From the NCBI RefSeq assembly GCF_041734735.1, contig NC_134898.1, positions 45,636,341 to 45,700,340 of the forward strand: 64,000 nt of DNA. Direction: 5' to 3'. Shown here in pieces: positions 58,371 to 63,000 of this stretch (position 1 is its first letter; each line of letters starts with the position of its first letter). A program made the translations under genes and the position numbers. Source of the stretch: Babylonia areolata. Lineage: Eukaryota > Mollusca > Gastropoda > Neogastropoda > Buccinidae. The notes below the pieces were generated by a model. The model ran no database searches. It was not told the DNA's origin and was given only the letters and a program-made list of their open reading frames with translations.

Positions 58371-58861
58371 TGCAAAAGAATGTCACTGCACTTCTTTTGA
58401 TTGCGGTTTTTATTTATCTCCTCAATTTCTCTGTGAAGGTTCCAAACTGAGGAATGCTCAAGGTCGGTATCACTGATGGTGGTGCTGGCACTGCGCTTAT
58501 TCAGTTACTGCCCAGCACTCGTCAACTATGCTATGCTTTTGTTCTTCCAAACCTAAATCGATCTTACACGAAACGATGTCATAATTTTGGGTGAGTGGAG
58601 ATGTCAAAAGGTGATGTCAAAGCGTACTGACTGATCCATAATTACACGCTATACCTCATCTGCAGGGGGATTCTTTCCTGAACCTTATTACACTGCTCTC
58701 AATCCTATACAAAACTGCGTCTGTTGTGGGTCACATTTTATCTGGATACAACTTTTCCACACTTACCTCAAATCCATTCCTTCCATGAACTCTTCATCCG
58801 ACACCACCTCATAGCTTTCGTCGGTGACATTGTTGTACACGTAGGGCGAAGCGAAATTCAT
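27684..58861 (-). CDS. Sec23-like zinc finger/VWA-domain protein ('circularly permutated Ras protein 1-like' family), 15 coding exons
   Basis: Joined in phase, 15 exons give 2703 nt, 900 residues and a TGA stop. Domain order: acidic N-terminus (MNFASPYVYNNVTDESYE), a disordered Pro- and His/Ser-rich region (about 33-139), a Sec23/24-type zinc finger with CAGC at 172-175 and CEFC at 196-199, then a VWA domain (about 240-510) with a complete MIDAS (D246, S248, S250, T386, D412). A threonine/proline-rich insert, a beta-sandwich-like part ending near 734 and a helical, acidic C-terminus follow. From memory this matches invertebrate proteins named after Dictyostelium cpRas1. No P-loop GKS/T or NKxD motif is seen, so Ras activity is not supported. 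A cytosolic metal-dependent adhesion or scaffold role is inference. Confidence 0.9.
27887..28260 (+). repeat. Three-copy ~140-bp tandem repeat with (CT)n core
   Basis: TTGTTACATCGTCTCTCTCT, CTCCAGCAATCATACACTTT and GGACAGATACAGATAGA recur at about 27887, 28030 and 28172, about 70 bases into the last intron of the VWA gene. Confidence 0.85.
28625..29250 (+). repeat. GACAGATGGATG tetranucleotide-phased array
   Basis: More than 600 bases of GACA and GATG tetramers with higher-order units around CAGAGACAGACAGATGGATG. Open in several frames; not coding. Confidence 0.95.
29674..29924 (-). repeat. Minisatellite seeded at the exon 14 donor
   Basis: Five units of about 45-68 bases, minus-strand form GTGAGAACATCTCTTGCTCT, CAGACTCTGTCACTGATGTA, AACTC. 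The first unit starts with the true donor of exon 14; the second repeats GTGAGAAC at 29849-29856. Confidence 0.85.
29925..30074 (-). CDS. VWA gene exon 14
   Basis: CCCTTTGCAG acceptor, AAAATG|GTGAGA donor, 50 codons in phase 0: QERLTYGRTHSDDEDEDEPM ... RSGLLRKM. Acidic SDDEDEDE patch, then Ala/Ser-rich low complexity. Confidence 0.9.
30161..30540 (+). mobile_element. SINE family B with target duplication
   Basis: Full copy; GACATGAACTTG precedes it (30149) and follows it (30541), a clear 12-base target site duplication. It lies 87 bases upstream of exon 14. Confidence 0.93.
30703..31082 (+). mobile_element. SINE family B inserted in repeat R
   Basis: Full copy flanked by TAGTTGACTTTTGG and TAGTTGACCTTTGG. 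The sequence after it (31083-31262) is repeat R. Confidence 0.92.
31083..31262 (-). repeat. Dispersed repeat R, minus copy
   Basis: Reverse-complement match to 20335-20540. Confidence 0.7.
31547..31904 (+). mobile_element. SINE family B with target duplication
   Basis: Full copy flanked by GACTTAGGCTA on both sides (31536 and 31905). Confidence 0.93.
32108..32452 (+). mobile_element. Composite SINE: C-type 3' piece then degraded SINE A body
   Basis: CAGTTTCAGTTTCCAGGTGT and GCAGACTGATCCTTGTATGC resemble the SINE C end in reverse. From 32188 the SINE A body follows (GCATGCACTTTGTGCAC, AGAACCCATGGCAACAAAAG, CTGAATTTCACACAG) with a poly-G expansion at 32318-32355. Confidence 0.6.
32816..33225 (+). 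mobile_element. SINE family A
   Basis: Plus-strand copy, head TGTGGAGTGTTGGCCTAGCA; body complete but diverged. Confidence 0.85.
33226..34058. other. Intron 13 remainder, no gene seen
   Basis: (GAT)n at 33236-33260, AT-rich unique sequence, (CA)n at 33727-33785 and poly-A. Nothing coding on either strand. Confidence 0.5.
34059..34152 (-). CDS. VWA gene exon 13
   Basis: TTTGCAG acceptor, CAGAGG|GTATGT donor. One base completes AGT; 31 codons follow: HNSTDESRRKWYRKAFSRVQ, then TVENTVSHKQR. Basic and helical. Confidence 0.9.
34255..34785 (-). mobile_element. SINE family B, long form
   Basis: Minus-strand copy of the 36377-36890 type. After the normal SINE B body it continues through AATGTTGCATGTCTGT and an extra 3' module ending near ACAAAGCTTTAAGTGCTTTA. 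A second tRNA-like head stub follows at 34760-34785. Confidence 0.75.
35436..35559 (-). CDS. VWA gene exon 12
   Basis: GTTCCAG acceptor, AGCAG|GTTGGT donor. G plus AC gives Asp; 40 codons follow: VDLNVLALHTERRTSELALM, then GDYTGSRGVALMNQRLGWRS. It looks like the helical part after a Sec23-type beta-sandwich. Confidence 0.9.
35543..35690 (-). repeat. Duplication of the exon 12 acceptor edge
   Basis: CGTTCAGGTCCACGTCTGGA (exon edge plus acceptor) recurs as CGTTCAGGTCCATGTCTGAG at 35624-35643, each followed by poly-C and by an AAAC...CAGTCATTGGAGTGAGGCTA / AAGTCATTGCGATGAGGCTA stretch. Offset 80 bases. Confidence 0.9.
35755..35845 (+). repeat. (CA)n microsatellite beside the exon 11 donor
   Basis: CACA runs end about nine bases from the end of exon 11. 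Confidence 0.9.
35854..36339 (-). CDS. VWA gene exon 11 (repeat-bearing)
   Basis: CCTCTGCAG acceptor, GAGAG|GTAGGG donor; 161 full codons. Three near-identical blocks AEAPSSSDATPTPTPTT encoded by tandem ~51-54 base units sit after the start KASNSTGGGGDSVIDDVEMK. The conserved segment ELPFQVQITYTDMDGTKALR then VLTQKKPVTNDRHVSER follows, like a beta-sandwich strand set. The block number may vary between individuals (inference). Confidence 0.9.
36377..36890 (+). mobile_element. SINE family B, long form
   Basis: tRNA-like head, standard body, then an extra module with AATGTTGCATGTCTGT, GCACCCAAACAGCACTCGTC and AGCTTGGCCTCCGACTGAGG. It lies 37 bases upstream of exon 11. Confidence 0.85.
36890..38030 (-). 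mobile_element. Possible decayed DNA transposon (TATAAGCCGCACC type)
   Basis: TATATAAGCCGCACCCACTA at 36912 and ATAAGCCGCACTTATTTCCG at 36963 resemble a widespread DNA-transposon end. On the minus strand, 37150-37250 reads EEAVLVLFNLDTEDEDFSGF then a short acidic end, like the C-terminus of pogo-group transposases. KSHERWFNNEKDVFS at about 37640 could be another relic. Weak evidence; no catalytic core identified. Confidence 0.3.
38031..38396. other. Intron 10 3' part (gene sense), no gene seen
   Basis: AATACACAAACTTTATTGTC at 38026 looks like the reversed AATAAA-type end of a LINE. (CA)n and (CT)n runs follow. Confidence 0.35.
38397..38581 (-). CDS. VWA gene exon 10
   Basis: CGTGGCAG acceptor; donor GCCG|GTGAAT. 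CT plus G makes Leu; 61 codons follow, YIGQEENSVCRERREIGNVN to EVPTSLEGWA. Reading past the donor gives a stop within two codons, but splicing to 36339 makes GAG and keeps the frame. Basic RRRKEKKKG stretch. Confidence 0.9.
38600..38730 (+). repeat. GCAG/GTAG/GGAT/GTAT tetranucleotide array
   Basis: Successive tetramer types just upstream of exon 10's acceptor (on the gene strand), with looser copies to 39070. Confidence 0.9.
39144..39310. repeat. Poly-T/poly-G and ATC/ATT tract
   Basis: Homopolymers then imperfect trinucleotides. Confidence 0.9.
39499..39833 (-). mobile_element. SINE family A, 3' shortened
   Basis: Head and central core are complete; part of the 3' module is missing. Confidence 0.85.
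40038..40269. mobile_element. TTAA MITE, 232 bp, copy 2
   Basis: Same element as 20581-20809, complete with both TTAA-bearing ends. Confidence 0.75.
40870..41125 (-). repeat. Dispersed repeat E with sense splice donor, copy 1
   Basis: GGAAATTTTCCATCTAAAAT to CTCTTTTTCCGGCAGCCTTA. Its minus strand holds CATGGTAAGTGTG, a strong donor-like site, within intron 9 of the VWA gene. Confidence 0.8.
41198..41304 (-). CDS. VWA gene exon 9
   Basis: CATGTGCAG acceptor, GGCCT|GTGAGT donor; 35 codons plus two bases: VNIVDPLKLTEEFSNVLSDR then IIATSVVATFIVHKG. End of the VWA fold and linker. The pentamer satellite begins about 25 bases upstream of the acceptor. Confidence 0.9.
41320..43430 (+). repeat. Pentamer-phased satellite (TGTAC/TGTGC), with higher-order units
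   Basis: NNNTG recurs every five bases. GCGCTATGTTGTACAGTACT marks higher-order units at 42177, 42761 and 42977; the spacing is about 215 bases once the LINE insert (42396-42760) is subtracted. Frames of up to 340 codons are period artefacts. Confidence 0.95.
42396..42762 (+). mobile_element. LINE 3'-end fragment with C2H2 finger (young copy)
   Basis: Nearly identical to the reverse complement of 60090-60460: SLKAFDINPDSWEESAVDRN, KSRANKLPDSDMPVFVCPNC and QRTFRAQIGLFSHLRTHR, then the 3' UTR ending GATGGACACACC. 5' truncated, inserted in the pentamer satellite; the empty site is seen in the next higher-order unit (42965-42990). Confidence 0.9.
43612..43968 (+). mobile_element. SINE B, long-form fragment
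   Basis: Lacks the head; has ATTTGGTGGGTCATGGAAAC, AATGTTGCATGTCTGT and AGCTTGGTCTCTGACTGAGG. Confidence 0.8.
43991..44215 (-). repeat. Dispersed repeat E, copy 2
   Basis: Same layout as copy 1; minus strand TGGGTCTTGGTAAGTATG. It lies in intron 8 of the VWA gene, sense orientation. Confidence 0.8.
44300..44384 (-). CDS. VWA gene exon 8
   Basis: GCTTTCAG acceptor, GGCCAG|GTGAGA donor. One base completes GGG; 28 codons follow, VSVSVVTISGTDCKLIQLGK then LADSTGGQ. This is a typical VWA strand plus helix. Its first ~28 bases and acceptor are the seed of the array at 44384-45230. Confidence 0.9.
44384..45230 (-). repeat. 43-bp minisatellite of exon 8 acceptor copies, 19-20 units
   Basis: Gene-strand unit: CTGTCTTTGCTTTCAG then GGTGTCAGTGTCTGTGGTCA then CCAAAGT. 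Each unit repeats the pyrimidine tract, AG and the first ~28 exon bases; the true exon diverges at ATCAGCGG. Distal units lose bases (CATTGTGGTCACC). Confidence 0.95.
45235..45566 (+). mobile_element. LINE 3' end sharing its tail with SINE B
   Basis: At about 45347 a frame reads DECPCGTGSQTPEHLLFSPT, the CCHC-like C-terminal signature of many Jockey/CR1-group LINEs, followed by EEGILAL, a stop, and GRTPREALGTT. The 3' end GAACGCAGAAGAAGAAGAAG equals the end of SINE B copies. 5' truncated. Confidence 0.7.
45975..46408 (+). repeat. Dispersed repeat G, copy 2
   Basis: Matches 10183-10605 over its length. Confidence 0.75.
46435..47005 (-). mobile_element. SINE family F interrupted by SINE B
   Basis: Minus strand: GGCAGGATCGGTAGTAACTA, a head-like start, then CAGTGATCGGGGTTCAAGGC. 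The SINE B copy (46604-46962) splits it; GATCACAAGTCC occurs on both sides of the insert. Confidence 0.65.
46604..46962 (-). mobile_element. SINE family B with target duplication
   Basis: Full minus-strand copy; GATCACAAGTCC at 46589 and 46965. Confidence 0.93.
47285..47460 (-). repeat. Dispersed repeat E, diverged copy
   Basis: TATCTATCACCCTTACTGTG, CTCCAGCAGAGTTTCATACC and GGTGACCTCCCTTCTGC follow the order of repeat E. Confidence 0.55.
47763..47966 (-). CDS. VWA gene exon 7
   Basis: GTGCTCCAG acceptor, AAAGG|GTGAGC donor. One base plus 67 codons plus two: LEEGGSTALGPAIVVALSLA ... VILCTDGKSNEGVGKVENL. It supplies the MIDAS Thr (GGST) and Asp (LCTDG) of the VWA domain. Confidence 0.92.
47970..48765 (+). 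repeat. CTGCACAACCTCAACACACA minisatellite at the exon 7 acceptor
   Basis: About 13 tight units of 21-23 bases to 48330 (with poly-C expansions), then looser ones. The first unit-like stretch, GGAGCACAACAACACACACA, starts at the splice acceptor. Confidence 0.9.
49161..49573 (-). mobile_element. SINE family A
   Basis: Full minus-strand copy. Confidence 0.9.
49626..49694 (+). mobile_element. Solo tRNA-like head of SINE A
   Basis: TGGAGTGATGGCCTAGAGGT to GGGCGCTGGTTCG is nearly identical to positions 4-68 and then stops inside the B box. Head-to-head with the copy at 49573. Confidence 0.75.
49896..50038 (+). mobile_element. 5'-truncated SINE B abutting the exon 6 donor
   Basis: CCGGAGTATGGCTGCCTACA to a (GAAGAA)n tail that ends within about three bases of the donor of exon 6 (GTGAGC at 50040-50045 on the minus strand). 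Confidence 0.85.
50046..50197 (-). CDS. VWA gene exon 6
   Basis: CATGCAG acceptor, TTTGG|GTGAGC donor. 50 codons plus GG: VSVIGDGTGEPVSVSGQKLT, NQEELTKVGLELPLPKAVKD, VRESLGEKIF. VWA beta-strand and loop. Confidence 0.92.
50203..50376. repeat. Two-copy duplication at the exon 6 acceptor
   Basis: GCAGGGG(A)nGGCCAGGGTAAAAG with CACACTCGCATCA and ATTTTTACAAAATGTTTATA recurs at about 50302-50376. The duplicated block begins some five bases from the splice junction and includes the pyrimidine tract. Confidence 0.85.
50380..50925. other. Intron 5 unique AT-rich sequence
   Basis: No coding segment or known repeat recognised. Confidence 0.5.
50932..51135 (-). repeat. Two partial copies of the exon 5 3' end
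   Basis: Gene strand: GAGATGGTCCGTGACTTCCT ... TTCAGCTCTGAT|GTGAGT (51063-51120) and a shorter, more altered copy ending TTCAGTTCTGAT|GTGTGT (50932-50990). Each repeats the last 50-60 bases of exon 5 with its donor, separated by CA-rich spacers. Confidence 0.92.
51213..51428 (-). CDS. VWA gene exon 5
   Basis: GACCTCCAG acceptor, TCTGAT|GTGAGA donor, 72 codons in phase 0: VPGHQKLRGSATLRRLRREN, then TYVSRLQAVQAAVDHQLGEM and ARDFPDRRVALVTFSSD. First helix and second strand of the VWA domain. The frame stays open past its donor through the second copy. Confidence 0.92.
51856..51990 (+). repeat. Dispersed repeat E, inverted partial copy
   Basis: A short forward start (GGAAATTTTCTATCTAAAAT) switches to the reverse complement (AGCATAGGCGGATAGTAGTT ... 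GGTTAAGTATGT). With 52046-52260 it can form a ~100-base foldback. Confidence 0.8.
52046..52262 (-). repeat. Dispersed repeat E, copy 4
   Basis: Full copy in intron 4; minus strand GGGTCACGGTAAGTATG. Sense donor orientation to the VWA gene. Confidence 0.85.
52263..53480. other. Intron 4 remainder, no gene seen
   Basis: Pyrimidine-rich plus strand, poly-C and (CA)n runs at 52700-52720, 53160-53185 and 53275-53310. No supported coding exon. Confidence 0.45.
53494..53685 (-). CDS. VWA gene exon 4 (zinc finger second half and MIDAS)
   Basis: GAATGCAG acceptor, ACAGAG|GTGATT donor, 64 codons in phase 0: VWKCEFCGYRNLVDIDEDEK ... ESIVVFCIDISGSMTITTE. CEFC is the second zinc ligand pair; DISGS is the MIDAS DxSxS motif. 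A (CA)n microsatellite lies 14 bases past the donor. Confidence 0.95.
53720..53770 (+). repeat. (AT)n/(AC)n microsatellite
   Basis: TATATA then ACACAC just upstream of exon 4 on the gene strand. Confidence 0.9.
54094..54262 (+). mobile_element. 5'-truncated SINE B
   Basis: GGTTATGAAAACAAGAAAAT to (GAA)n, ending about 40 bases from the exon 3 donor. Confidence 0.85.
54303..54460 (-). CDS. VWA gene exon 3 (zinc finger first half)
   Basis: CTTCACAG acceptor, GACAAG|GTGAAT donor. Two bases complete Gly; 52 codons follow: KMFRRAHTNIVSLRFDTLKK, PSTMHAGETIKCAGCEAMMS, NISGIEDDGPDK. CAGC is the first zinc pair. Confidence 0.93.
54537..54896 (+). mobile_element. SINE family C, head shortened
   Basis: CACAGAGTCCATGATGGTCT, degraded B box GTTCGAATTC, core GAGATGATAAACCGAGGTCC, then GGCCTGACTAAGCGCTTTGG and CGCAGTGACGCCTCCTTGAG, AAACTGAAACT end. 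Confidence 0.85.
55074..55430. repeat. Imperfect ~290-bp tandem duplication around a tRNA-like SINE remnant
   Basis: ATGGACTT(T)CTAGA...CAGCAC...TGTTAATTTGAA followed by CA repeats occurs at 55076 and 55361. Between them, 55201-55355 has a tRNA-like head (GGCCTAGTGGTAATACGCC, GGTTTGAATCCC) and a SINE A-like end. Confidence 0.55.
55620..57790. other. Intron 2 sequence, no gene seen
   Basis: Holds a likely TTAA-type MITE at about 56187-56597 (CCCTTTCAGTGCC and GGCACTCAAGGGGTTAA ends, internal ~130-base duplication around TAAGAAAATT). Poly-A at 56260-56291. The rest is AT-rich unique sequence without supported exons. Confidence 0.45.
57801..58123 (-). CDS. VWA gene exon 2 (disordered region)
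   Basis: CTGTTTCAG acceptor, TCTAAAG|GTATAG donor. One base completes AGT; 107 codons plus one base: DSGGSGDELGEEEAPGEVTA ... RTPQPPPPPPPPAPPLPP ... SHSHSHSHSKDSRSK. Acidic, then proline run (possible SH3/WW ligand, inference), then Ser-His repeat. Phase 1 into exon 3 gives Gly. Confidence 0.88.
58308..58368 (+). repeat. (TG)n microsatellite
   Basis: About 30 TG units. Confidence 0.95.
58767..58861 (-). CDS. VWA gene exon 1 (start codon)
   Basis: ATG at 58861 in CACCAAGATGA context, then NFASPYVYNNVTDESYEVV and SDEEFMEGMDL, with a TTGAG|GTAAGT donor. The first Met of the frame is chosen because the sequence upstream (CTGCTAG) puts a stop or an acceptor-like AG close by. Very acidic N-terminus. 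Confidence 0.85.
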
Positions 58862-60084
58862 CTTGGTGATGGCTAGCAGAATCCACCCACAGTTAACCGA
58901 TGGTTTGTGTCATTCGCTGATTTTGCAGGAAAAAGAACTTGACTAAAATTTGCTGAGTCTTAACACGAAATAACAGACAAAGAAACTGAATCTTGTGCAG
59001 AGCAAATGTGCAAAATGTTCAAAATGCGTCGATCAATTACTTGACTTCTACAAAACTGAGTGACAATGCCAAATTACGACCTCCTGCGCTCTATCCGTGA
59101 TACCTGTCAACAAGTTGAGTCGAAACTCACTCCGTTGATTCGGTCCTCGCCTCCCGGATGTTTCATGCGTAGGAATTTTCTTCGTAGATGTCTAAAAATA
59201 GCAATATGATCTGTGTTCGGAATTATTTTCCCACTGGCAAGTGAAAGAATCACTTGTACACTTCATGACTTTTCAAATAAAAAGAAACTTGTGCTCTAGT
59301 CTTAAACTTACGAGGATTTCAATCACCCACTCAATGTGTTCGTCAAAGAAAAAGCAAACAGTAAAAGTTCATTTCACTGATCGGCAGACTTCCTGCATGA
59401 GTTTATTTATAGAAAGCTTACACAGCTTTTTTTTTTTTTTTTTTTAGAAATGGAAATCCCCACAGATTTCCTTGTCACAGTTTCCACGCACCACACAAAA
59501 CATCATGACACAAAAATAGTAGTGGCTGTCACAGGGGGTGGTGATCATTTGAGCAGAGGTAACTTATATAGTCAATCTGCATTCCATTGAATACAATTTG
59601 CTGTTGATTTATATCCTCGTGCACTGCATACGTCGAAAAACGGCGTTTGTGTTTACTCACCAAAATCCACTTTTTCCCTCCTGCTGTGTTGATCAAATCA
59701 CCGTCCAAAAGTAGAATAATCGTTGAATTACTGATGTTGTGTGCATTTTCCAGCACTGGATGAAGTGCCCTCAAAACTGTGTTAAAGCTGTGTTACTGCT
59801 TGAGTTTTTTGTTTGTTTGTTTGGACGAGTTGTAAACCTGGCCAGCAAATTTATAGCCAAGCCCCAGCAACAAACTGCCCACCCCGTGTACCAATCTGCT
59901 CTTCGCAGAAAAGCACTCCAATTTTTTAATGATTCCACTCATCCACATAACTCTCTCTTTCAGAAACTTCCTTCTAGCAGACGTTGTAAAATCCCACTTG
60001 CAAAGAAGATTGTGTACAAAACGTCACCACCTCATCACACAACTATGATTTCATGTCTTGATTTATCTTAATTTTCTTTTCTTT
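58862..60084. other. 5' flank of the VWA gene
   Basis: Unique sequence with a T20 run at 59428-59447. It should contain the 5' UTR and promoter of the minus-strand gene, but no TATA box or clear first non-coding exon can be fixed. No independent gene is supported. Confidence 0.4.
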
Positions 60085-63000
60085 TTTAATGTCTGCATGG
60101 TGTGTGTCCATCGAGATCGATGATGACCATCGTTGTCATCCAGCTGGGGGATGGGGGGAGGGTGGTGGTGGTGGGGGGGATGCTCATGAATCTATCTGTG
60201 AATGCGCAGATGGCTGAATAGTCCATTCTGCGCACGAAATGTTCGCTGACAGTTGGGGCAGACAAAGACAGGCATATCATTGTCAGGGAGCTTGTTTGCC
60301 CGTGACTTTCTGGCCTGCCTCTTCTGAACAGCTGCAGCAGTCCTGTTGGCCTCGCACAACTTGGCGCCTTTGTGCACAGCAGCGCGCCATTTGTCACGGT
60401 CCACTGCAGATTCCTCCCAGGAGTCAGGGTTGATATCAAACGCTTTCAGAGAGACTTTCAGAGTATCTCTGAAGCGCTTCTTCTGACCTCCGTGTGATCC
60501 GTCTTCCCTTGTTGCAGCTCGCCATAGAAGAGCCTTTTGGGCAACCGATGGTCTGGCATGCGCGTCACGTGTCCAGCCCAGCGAAGCTGGGACTGCATCA
60601 GGATGGTGAAGATGCTGGGAAGGGTGGCTTTTGCAAGCACCTCCGTGTCTGGGGTCATGTCTTGCCACTCGATATTCAGTAGCTTCCTGAGGCATGTTGT
60701 GTGGAAGTGGTTCTGCTTCATGGCATCTTGGCATGTCGTTGGTACACTGTCCAAGTTTCGCAGGCGTACAGTAGTGTGGGGAGAACTACTGCTCTGTAGA
60801 CCTTTAGCTTGGTCTCAAGACCAATGCCTCTTCTGTTCCAGACATTTGCATAGAGTCTACCGAAGGCTGCGCTTGCTCTTGCAATCCTGACGTTCACTTC
60901 ATCATCGATGGTCGCATTTCGTGTCAGTGTGCTGCCAAGGTATGTGAACTGCTCCACCGCACTGAGTATCTGACCGTTGACTGTGATGTTGGGCTCAACG
61001 TAGGGTTTCCCTGGGGATGGCTGGTGGAGAACTTCAGTTTTCCTCGTGCTGATGGTAAGGCCGAAGTTCCTGCTGGCAGTGGCAAACTTGTCGACGCTGA
61101 GTTGCATGTCAGCTTCAGATCCAGCGTTGAGAGAACAATCATCAGCAAACAAAAAGTCTCTGATGATGTCTGTCATGACCTTCGTTTTTGCTTGAAGCCT
61201 TCTGAGGTTAAACAGCTTGCCATCTGTTCGGTACTTTAGGCCGATTCCAACATCGCCATCTCTGAAGGCATCTGTAAGCATTGCAGAGAACATGAGGCTG
61301 AACAGTGTTGGAGCCAGGACGCAGCCTTGCTTGACACCATTTGTGACAGGAAAGGGAGCAAATGTTTCGCCATTGTCCTGGACTCGAGCCTGCATGCCTT
61401 CATGGAATTGGCTGACCAAGGAAATAAATTTCCGAGGGCATCCGTACTTGGCCATGATCTTCCACAGTCCCTCTCTACTCACGGTGTCGAAGGCCTTAGT
61501 GAGGTCGACATAGGTGGAGAACAGATCAGCATTTTGCTCCTGACATTTCTCTTGCAGCTGCCTTGCAGCAAACACCATGTCGGTGGTTCCGCGCTCTTTC
61601 CGGAATCCACATTGGCTCTCAGGCAAATGACCTTGGTCAAGGTGTGCTGTGAGGCGGTTTAGTAGGATCCTGGCAAGTATCTTGCCTGCGATGGAGAGCA
61701 AGGAAATGCCCCGATGGTTATCACAGGCTTGCCGGTTCCCCTTTCGCTTGTACAAGTGAATGATAGATGCATCTTTGAAATCCTGGGGGATCGTCTCTGC
61801 TTTCCACATGAGTGAGTACAGCTGATGGAGCTTCTCAGTCAGCACACTGCCTCCATCCTTGTAGACCTCTGCTGGTATGGAGTCTGAGCCAGGTGCTTTG
61901 CCACTGTATAGCAGACGGATTGCTTTCTGGGTCTCAAGAAGTGTTGGCAGATCGTCCAGTGCTTCGTTGATGGGGACTTGTGGGAGACGGTCTATGGCTT
62001 CATCATTTATGGAGGAAGGGCGATTTAAGACACTGTTGAAGCGCTCAGCCCAGCGTTCGAGAATTTTCTCCTTCTCGGTGATCAAGGTATTCCCATCTGC
62101 ACTGAGGAGGGGGGTGGGGGGGGGGGTGTGATCCTGAGGATGTGGGGCCGTAGACTTCTTTTAAGGCATGATAGAACCTCTTCATATCGTGCCTGTCAGC
62201 ATATCCCTGGATCTCATCTGCTTTGTCACTCAGCCACTTATCCTGCATCTGACGTAACTTTTGCTGAACAGTCCTGCGGATGGCATTGTACGCATCCTTT
62301 TTTGATGTGGACTTTGGGTTGCTCAGGTAGGCTTGATGCAGACGGCGTCTCTCATCCAGAAGCTGCTTGATTTCATCACAGTTTTCATCAAACCAGTCTT
62401 TGTGCTTTCTGGTCATGGGTCCCAGGGTCTCTGAAGCTGTACTATAGATCAGCTCGCGCAGGGTCCTCCAGTCAGACTCCACATTCTGGTTATCCAGAGA
62501 GGCGGATTCCAGACGATCTTCCAGCAGCTCCACAAAGGTCTGTTTGATGGTGATGTTTTTCAGCTTAGCGATGTTGAGCCTTTTGGAGCCTTCTGGCCTT
62601 GGGGGCGTCTCTTGTGTTGGATTCGAATATTCAGCCTCGAGACTACAAGGCGATGGTCTGTCCAACACTCGGCGCCGCACATGGTCTTTGTCACACGTAC
62701 ATTTTGCCTATCCCTTTTCCTGACGATGACGTAATCGATGAGATGCCAATGCTTTGAGCGAGGGTGCATCCATGACGTCCTGTTACGGGTAGGGAGGCAG
62801 AAAACTGTGTTGGTTACCAGCAGTTCGTGTTCTGCACAGGTCTGAAGCAAAAGCAATCCATTTGGGTTGCAGTGGCCCACGCCGTGCTTTCCAATCACTC
62901 CATCCCAGGAGATGTAGTCAGAGCCAACTCTAGCACTGAAGTCCCTTTCGGGATAGCAGCAATGACAAAGTGAAGGTCCTCGTAGAACTTCGCCTTCACT

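Noticed and set aside
59529-60071. Small frames on both strands upstream of the VWA gene (81 and 110 codons)
   Set aside because: No homology, splice or codon-use support; length is within chance expectation.
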